From positions 1 to 10,161 of the forward strand of contig PPGL01000098.1 of NCBI GenBank assembly GCA_003173915.1: DNA of 10,161 nucleotides, written 5' to 3'. A program made the translations under genes and the position numbers. The DNA is from Candidatus Levyibacteriota bacterium (GTDB lineage Bacteria; Patescibacteria; Microgenomatia; Levybacterales; UBA12049). The notes under the pieces are model-generated. The model searched no databases. It was not told the DNA's origin and saw only the letters and a program-made list of their open reading frames with translations. This document shows, piece after piece, positions 5,715 through 10,161 of the stretch (positions are counted from its first letter, which is position 1; each line of letters begins with the position of its first letter).

Positions 5715-8140
5715 TGGGATGTTAACGTGACAACAATGTGGCTGGCAAGGCGAGGCAAAATTTTAGGTAAAAAGAAAAGATTTGGAGAAAGAACAAAATT
5801 CACACTTTGGATTTGAGGAAGTGCTTTTACAATATCGTTAGCTTCTTGAAATGATTTTCCTGCAAGTTCTTTAGCAAGCTGGGAAGTATCAATTTTTGGT
5901 TGAAGAGATGCTTTAATGATAAGTGTTCCTGTCACTGTATTATTTGCTTGTTTCACATCTGTGACGTCTGTCTGGATACCATCTGAGGTCAAAACCATAT
6001 CTGATGGAATAGTACCTTGTAGTTCATGTGATGCTAGGGATGTTATATCCGCTTTATCAACAGCGAGTGCTTGATAGGTAATTGTTCCGTCAAGTGACAG
6101 ATTTTGTGTTTGATCCCCGACTTTACCACTTATCGTTTGTTGAGAAAGGTCTTCTTTAGTGAAAAATGGCAGAAGCATTTTCCCATTTCCTGTTTGTTGT
6201 GCTAAGTCTGCTTTTGCTTTGTCTTCCATACTTTTTGTTACATCTGAACTTAATTTATCAATATCAGCTTGAGAAACAACAATCACATCTTTTTTCGTTC
6301 CTCCGCTAAATGCTGTGTCGTTTTTCCCACTAACACTTCCTTTATCAAAACCGTTAACACTAAATTTTGCACCTGAGGGCAAATCGTATGCCGGTCCAAT
6401 ATCAGAGGCAGTTACTGAAACATTTGGCACAGTTACAACATCTCCAGAATACCCAGAAGAGGATGCAACAGTAACATTACTATCTAGCGTATACTTTAGA
6501 TTATTATCAGAAATAATCGTTGTACCTTTTGGAATGGTTGTTGTATCGGTTAGGGTACTAAAAATAGTAATTTGTCCTTTTGAGGGGGTTCCTACTTCTT
6601 TGGTTCCGGTTGTTTGTTCGGAAAGGGATCCTTTTTCATCTGTTGAGACTGTTTGCCCAAGTAACACTCCTGTGTCTACGTCTGTTGCACCGTCTGTAAC
6701 AAATGAAATTGGCTGCTGACTTGTAAGTACTTTTGGTGTTACCGTAAGTGATACATGGGCAGAAATGCCAAAAATATATAGCAAAACAAAAAGAACACAT
6801 ACTACGACTGTCCCTCCTGCAATAATCCATGGAAGGGGAATGGAAGAAAAAGAGGATATATCTTGCTCTTTCATTCCAGACTGTTTGCGATGAGGTTTAT
6901 CTGTACGAGGTGGTATCATTGCAGCCAAGTGGGAGAGTAATGGGACAAGCGGTTTTACAAGTTTTGCAATTGATTTTTGCTTTGAAAGTGTTACCAGGTT
7001 TTGTTTAATACCCGAAAAAAGAGCAAACGCACTTGTTGAAAAATTTGATGAAGAAAATTCTTCACTTTCTTCTTCTTTTTCCTCTTCAGGAAGGTTTTCA
7101 ATGGTTTCATCAAATACTTCTTGGGAGATAGGTTGTTTTTTAGGTTTGACTGCAGTTGTTGCAACGTCTGCGTCTTGGACAAATCCAAAATAATCTGCAC
7201 TGACAGTATCAGGCAGTTGTGTTGTTTCTTCTTGTTCTATTTCTTCTTCTTCCTCTTGCTCTGTTCTGTCCAATTCTTCTTCTTGTGTTTCTTCTTGTTC
7301 TTCTTCTGTTTGCTCTTTGGATTCTTCAATAGGTTTTTGTGGTTGTATAATTTTTGCTGATTGAATTTTTGAAGGCAATGCATCTGTTCCAACAATAAAT
7401 CCGAGTTGAGCGGCTGTTCCATACAACACAGATTTTGTATCAAAGGCTTCGGGAAGCACAGTAACTTGTGGCATATGTAAAAAGGGAAGTGATTTACTCC
7501 ACAGATGTGTAATAAATGATTGAGTGAGTTGTTTATTGCTATTTGTTGCAGAAAGAATAATACGGGATGGAAGAATTTCAACAGAAAAATCTTTTAGTGC
7601 TTTGTCTACTGTTTGTTGGACTGGTTCTTCAAATGGAATCAGTTTGGTTTCGATAATGCGTCCTGCCCGAACAATAGAAATCAGAATAAACTTTTTGCCA
7701 AGTTCGACCAAAATTGCAGACACTGGTGCACCTTCTTCTTTTTGTAACAGATGAAGAATCGCTTCGGTAAATACGAGAAAACCTATTGGTTGCAATGCAA
7801 GTTCTTCACAAATTTTTTTTAAGCGAGTAAGATAACCTCTCTTAATTTTTCCTTCAATAATCCAGTCTTGCTTTACACCAAAAACTGTTTTTTCTGTTTG
7901 AATTTTTCCAGGAAGATTTTGTTCGGCAGTGCTTACTGCTTTATCAACAACTGCAAGCCATTCTTCAAAAGATGCTTCTTCAAGTGCTGTTGGAAAATGT
8001 TCTTCTGCATGACCGACAACATGGATTGTTCCGTTTAATTCTTCCAAAATAACCGCACCGACTTTTTCATCTTGCAGAAGGAGTGCAAGGAAGTAATTTT
8101 TTATTTCTTTTTTCCCAAAGTTTAAAAAAGGCAGCTTCAT
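5711..8140 (-). CDS. PilM/FtsA-like domain fused through a TM helix to a baseplate-J-like exported region
   Basis: I chose the ATG at 8140 (809 aa, MKLPFLNFGKK...). An upstream ATG at 8197 would add 19 residues encoded by a dispersed palindromic repeat, so it is probably spurious; AGGA lies about 13 nt before the chosen ATG. Residues ~14-250 look like an actin-like PilM/FtsA-type fold ('FLALLLQDEKVGAVILEE', 'GFLVFTEAILHLLQKEE', 'AILVELGKKFILISIVRAG'), but both phosphate loops lack the usual Asp-x-Gly, so ATP binding is doubtful. Residues ~270-365 form a Glu-rich linker. A TM helix spans ~437-459. The exported part contains 'TTIPKGTTIISDNNLKYTLDSNVTV' (about 534-558) and 'GAKFSVNGFDKGSVSGKNDTAFSGGTKKDV' (about 590-619) patterns typical of CPR proteins annotated baseplate J/gp47-like. 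It likely links cytoplasm and cell surface, perhaps in pilus or secretion assembly; function unknown. A 4-bp overlap couples it to the sortase. Confidence 0.75.
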   Translation of the reverse strand: MKLPFLNFGKKEIKNYFLALLLQDEKVGAVILEELNGTIHVVGHAEEHFPTALEEASFEEWLAVVDKAVSTAEQNLPGKIQTEKTVFGVKQDWIIEGKIKRGYLTRLKKICEELALQPIGFLVFTEAILHLLQKEEGAPVSAILVELGKKFILISIVRAGRIIETKLIPFEEPVQQTVDKALKDFSVEILPSRIILSATNSNKQLTQSFITHLWSKSLPFLHMPQVTVLPEAFDTKSVLYGTAAQLGFIVGTDALPSKIQSAKIIQPQKPIEESKEQTEEEQEETQEEELDRTEQEEEEEIEQEETTQLPDTVSADYFGFVQDADVATTAVKPKKQPISQEVFDETIENLPEEEKEEESEEFSSSNFSTSAFALFSGIKQNLVTLSKQKSIAKLVKPLVPLLSHLAAMIPPRTDKPHRKQSGMKEQDISSFSSIPLPWIIAGGTVVVCVLFVLLYIFGISAHVSLTVTPKVLTSQQPISFVTDGATDVDTGVLLGQTVSTDEKGSLSEQTTGTKEVGTPSKGQITIFSTLTDTTTIPKGTTIISDNNLKYTLDSNVTVASSSGYSGDVVTVPNVSVTASDIGPAYDLPSGAKFSVNGFDKGSVSGKNDTAFSGGTKKDVIVVSQADIDKLSSDVTKSMEDKAKADLAQQTGNGKMLLPFFTKEDLSQQTISGKVGDQTQNLSLDGTITYQALAVDKADITSLASHELQGTIPSDMVLTSDGIQTDVTDVKQANNTVTGTLIIKASLQPKIDTSQLAKELAGKSFQEANDIVKALPQIQSVNFVLSPNLFFLPKILPRLASHIVVTLTSQ
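7040..7330 (-). repeat. Low-complexity Glu-rich coding stretch
   Basis: Two runs (about 7040-7090 and 7220-7330) are dominated by GAA/GAG codons on the minus strand, seen as TTC/CTT-rich DNA on the plus strand. They encode the acidic linker of the PilM-like fusion and give rise to spurious Lys/Phe-rich reading frames in other phases. Such tracts are prone to slippage, so length may vary between strains. Confidence 0.6.
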
Positions 8141-8148
8141 AATATTGT

Positions 8149-8208
8149 TGTCATCCTGAACCCGTTTCAGGATCTTCAAGGAGATGCCAAAATGCATTCG
8201 GCATGACA
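8149..8208. repeat. Dispersed 60-bp double-hairpin palindromic element
   Basis: The outer ends TGTCAT (8149-8154) and ATGACA (8203-8208) are exact inverted repeats. Inside are two hairpins: ATCCTGAA (8153-8160)/TTCAGGAT (8166-8173) with a 5-nt loop, and ATGCC (8184-8188)/GGCAT (8200-8204). The motif 'TCATCCTGAA...TTTCAGGATCTTC...GCATGACA' matches a palindrome I know to recur between genes in many bacterial genomes; read as protein it yields the familiar spurious peptide 'KILKRVQDD', seen here just upstream of the PilM-like start. It lies in the 84-bp gap between alaS and the PilM-like gene and may act as an mRNA hairpin there. Confidence 0.8.
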
Positions 8209-8224
8209 GTTCTTACGCTTACTT

Positions 8225-10161
8225 CTATTCTACCACAGCATACATTCTCTGCTGATTTGCACCAAGTTTTTCCTGTTTGGTTATCTTAAATGATTTAATA
8301 AGACCAGTGTGCTCAACATGCGGACCTCCACAAAATTCTTTTGAATACGCGTTATGATCGCCTTCTTTGCCGCTACCGCCAATAAAGTATACTTTTACTT
8401 TTTCTTGATATTTTTCATCAAACAGCCCAATTGCACCTGTTGCTTTGGCAGCCTTAAGATCAAGCATTTCAAAATGGACTGGTAAGTCTTCTTTAATTTT
8501 TTCCCTCACACGATCTTCTACTTTTTTTATTTGTTCATCTGTCAATTTTTCTGAATGAGAAAAATCAAATCGCAAACGCTGCGTAGTAATATTGGAGCCA
8601 GTCTGAAACACATGATTTCCCAAAATATCTCTAAGTGCTTGTTGCAGCAGATGGGTTGCTGTGTGACCCTTAACAGTCAATTCCTCCGTATCTGCCAAAC
8701 CGCCCTTAAATTTCCCCGCGGATGCAGTGCGGGAGAGTTTTTGATGTTCTTCCATTTTTTGTGCAAATGCTTGTTTGTCAAAAACATACCCCAAACTTTC
8801 GATTTGTGTTGGGGAGAGTCCATGCGTTGTATATAAAATGAATGCGTCATCTGCAGAAATCTCGGTGACTCCCAATAATTCATCTCCAGTTCTTTTTTCG
8901 AGGTTCTGTTTGTTTCGGGGTCCTGTCACGGGTTCCTTTCCGTCGGTGCTCGTTCCTATCGTTACGTGCGCGCCATCGGAAGCCTTTCCCCCGTGCCACC
9001 CCTTGTTCTGTTCGCTTGTAGATTTGTTTTTGTATTTTTTCTCTATGTATCGTTTTGCTTCTTTTCTGGTATTTGCGTATTTTTGTTCTTCTTCTAAAAT
9101 GATACCTTTGACTTCTTCATATTTTTCAATAAGAATAGGATCGGTTTCTTTATATTGCATGACAATTGTTTCTAGAACAGGTTCGATTTTTGTGTCTTTA
9201 AGTTTGTACAAGTGGTCAAGACCCCTTCGAATAAGTCTTCTGAGAATATATCCTTGTTCTTTATTTGATGGTTTTACTCCTGCTGCAGAGATAAATAGTG
9301 CAGCGATAAAATGATCGGTAACAATACGCATATCTTGCGCATGATCTTTGTAGTTTGCTCCGGATGTTTGTTCTAGAGTTTTAATAATAGGAAAAAAAAG
9401 AGATGTCTTAAAGACATCTGGTTCATCATCAACAGCGGAGAGAAGTCTTTCAAGTCCACCACCAAAATCAACATTGGGTTTTGGAAGTGGAGCAAGTGTT
9501 CCATCTTCCTGTTTTTTGTATTGCATAAAGACACTGTTGCAAATTTCACGATACCTTCCGCAATCACAGTTGACGTGACACGTTTGGTCTTTCCATATAC
9601 TTTGCTCATGGATTTTTAGATCAGCGCCAAAATCATAAAATACCTCACTATCAGGGCCTCCTGGTTCGCCTGCTGGCATATTTTCCGGTACTCCCGAACG
9701 GCTCCACCAGTTTTTCTTCGCGTCGTAAAAAAAGATTCGCTCTTTTGGATTAAGTCCAACAGAAGAAAAAAGTTCTGTCCAGATTGCAAAAGATTCATTA
9801 TCCCGTGGAACTTCTTTGGTTCCTTCAAATACAGTAACATAGAGTTTTTTGGAATCCAGATGTAATTTTTTTGTCAAAAATTCAAATATCCATGGAAGTT
9901 GCTCTTTTTTGAAATAATCCCCAAGACTCCAATTTCCAAGCATACGAAAGAATGTTGTGTGTCGATTATCTCCAGTTTCCTCAATATCCTGGGCACGGAA
10001 AGAATTTTGTACGTCCACGAGACGTGTTCCAGCGGGATGCGGTTCACCAAGTAAATAAGGAACAAGTGGTTGCATACCTGATGATGTAAAGAGTGTAGTC
10101 GGATCATTATCGGGTACAAGAGGAGCATTTGGAATTCTTTTATGTCCATTTTCTTCAAAAA
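8225..10161 (-). CDS. alaS: Alanine--tRNA ligase, 5' partial, lacking the C-Ala domain
   Basis: The frame continues through the first ATG-like position (10075) to the window edge: upstream residues read FEENGHKRIPNAPLVPDNDP-TTLFTSSG, the conserved AlaRS N-terminus, so about 644 residues are visible and only a short N-terminal piece is missing. It charges tRNA-Ala with alanine. Motif 2 (FFRMLGNWSLGDYFKKE) and motif 3 (NVDFGGGLERLL) define the class II catalytic core; a Cys/His cluster 'CHVNCDCGRYREIC' follows. The editing domain carries 'HTATH' (HxxxH) and 'CGGPH' (CxxxH), the zinc site used to hydrolyse Ser- or Gly-tRNA-Ala. The protein ends right after the editing domain ('QQRMYAVVE'), so the C-terminal oligomerisation/C-Ala domain of full-length (~870 aa) enzymes is absent. 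A 34-codon GC-rich insertion interrupts the region between the tRNA-recognition and editing domains. It heads the visible minus-strand operon. Confidence 0.95.
   Translation of the reverse strand, partial: FEENGHKRIPNAPLVPDNDPTTLFTSSGMQPLVPYLLGEPHPAGTRLVDVQNSFRAQDIEETGDNRHTTFFRMLGNWSLGDYFKKEQLPWIFEFLTKKLHLDSKKLYVTVFEGTKEVPRDNESFAIWTELFSSVGLNPKERIFFYDAKKNWWSRSGVPENMPAGEPGGPDSEVFYDFGADLKIHEQSIWKDQTCHVNCDCGRYREICNSVFMQYKKQEDGTLAPLPKPNVDFGGGLERLLSAVDDEPDVFKTSLFFPIIKTLEQTSGANYKDHAQDMRIVTDHFIAALFISAAGVKPSNKEQGYILRRLIRRGLDHLYKLKDTKIEPVLETIVMQYKETDPILIEKYEEVKGIILEEEQKYANTRKEAKRYIEKKYKNKSTSEQNKGWHGGKASDGAHVTIGTSTDGKEPVTGPRNKQNLEKRTGDELLGVTEISADDAFILYTTHGLSPTQIESLGYVFDKQAFAQKMEEHQKLSRTASAGKFKGGLADTEELTVKGHTATHLLQQALRDILGNHVFQTGSNITTQRLRFDFSHSEKLTDEQIKKVEDRVREKIKEDLPVHFEMLDLKAAKATGAIGLFDEKYQEKVKVYFIGGSGKEGDHNAYSKEFCGGPHVEHTGLIKSFKITKQEKLGANQQRMYAVVE
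8903..9012. mobile_element. GC-rich palindromic element inserted in frame within alaS, with 8-bp direct repeats
   Basis: Exact direct repeats GTTCTGTT lie at 8903-8910 and 9005-9012. Their offset is 102 bp (34 codons). Between them is an imperfect palindrome (8917-9002): GGGGT/ACCCC (8917-8921 with 8998-9002), CACGGG/CCCGTG (8927-8932 with 8990-8995) and TTCCG..GG.GC/GC.CC..CGGAA (8938-8949 with 8970-8981), with internal loops and a roughly 20-nt apical region. GC content is 56 of 90 over 8911-9000 (62%), against about 32-38% on either side. Collapsing one repeat copy plus the interior restores a continuous reading '...STSEQNLEKRTGDELLG...', normal for AlaRS. Structure and repeats suggest a small non-autonomous element with an 8-bp target duplication; no transposase is present. 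Confidence 0.65.

Noticed and set aside
7121..7581. Overlapping Phe/Leu/Cys-rich and Lys-rich open frames
   Set aside because: They are out-of-phase readings of the Glu-rich linker in the PilM-like gene.
8141..8197. 19-residue N-terminal extension of the PilM-like protein from the ATG at 8197
   Set aside because: The residues are a translation of the dispersed palindrome; the downstream ATG at 8140 begins a sensible protein.
8700..8740. Local GC-rich patch with CCCGC/GCGGG hairpin potential
   Set aside because: It encodes the conserved AlaRS segment SRTASAGKFKGGLADTEE, so composition is explained by the protein; no flanking repeats.
8775..9314. 179-codon open frame on the plus strand
   Set aside because: It is fully antisense to alaS, whose conserved motifs cover both sides; part of its openness comes from the GC-rich inserted element. 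No homology signature or ribosome binding site seen.

Overview
The window looks like a chromosomal segment of a Patescibacteria (Candidate Phyla Radiation) bacterium, most likely a Microgenomates-type lineage. This rests on AT-rich compact coding, a short alanyl-tRNA synthetase of the CPR 'GMQPLVPYLLGEPHPAG' type, an archaeal-type AMP/thymidine phosphorylase, and a large PilM-like/TM/baseplate-J-like protein of a kind I know mainly from CPR genomes. TGA is used as a stop (sortase and the PilM-like gene), so the code appears to be standard code 11 and not the Gly-TGA code of Gracilibacteria/Absconditabacteria. The taxonomic call is inference; no rRNA gene is present.

Layout. Positions 1-2630 are on the + strand: the 3' part of a membrane-anchored Ig-like protein, a GT39/ArnT-like membrane glycosyltransferase 4 nt later, then two small overlapping membrane proteins resembling the Firmicutes YtxG (DUF948)/YtxH pair, preceded by their own sigma70-type promoter. 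Positions 2671-10161 are on the - strand and form one apparent operon read right to left: alaS (5' end outside the window), the PilM-like fusion, a sortase, an AMP/thymidine phosphorylase and mltG. The PilM-like, sortase and phosphorylase genes are chained by 4-bp ATGA overlaps. No intergenic gap exceeds about 90 bp.

How the genes work together. Most products act at the cell envelope: lipid-linked sugar transfer, sortase transpeptidation, MltG glycan cleavage, and a trans-membrane protein joining a cytoplasmic actin-like fold to an exported domain. alaS and the nucleotide phosphorylase are housekeeping or salvage genes carried in the same transcript. I see no defence locus, CRISPR array, tRNA or rRNA.

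The most notable signal is not a gene. A 62% GC, imperfectly palindromic segment sits inside alaS, flanked by an exact 8-bp direct repeat (GTTCTGTT). The repeat copies are 102 bp apart, exactly 34 codons, so removing the element restores a conventional AlaRS reading frame. It looks like a small mobile palindromic element that inserted in frame, comparable in concept to Rickettsia palindromic elements. Two other palindromic repeats lie in the gaps on either side of the minus-strand envelope genes.
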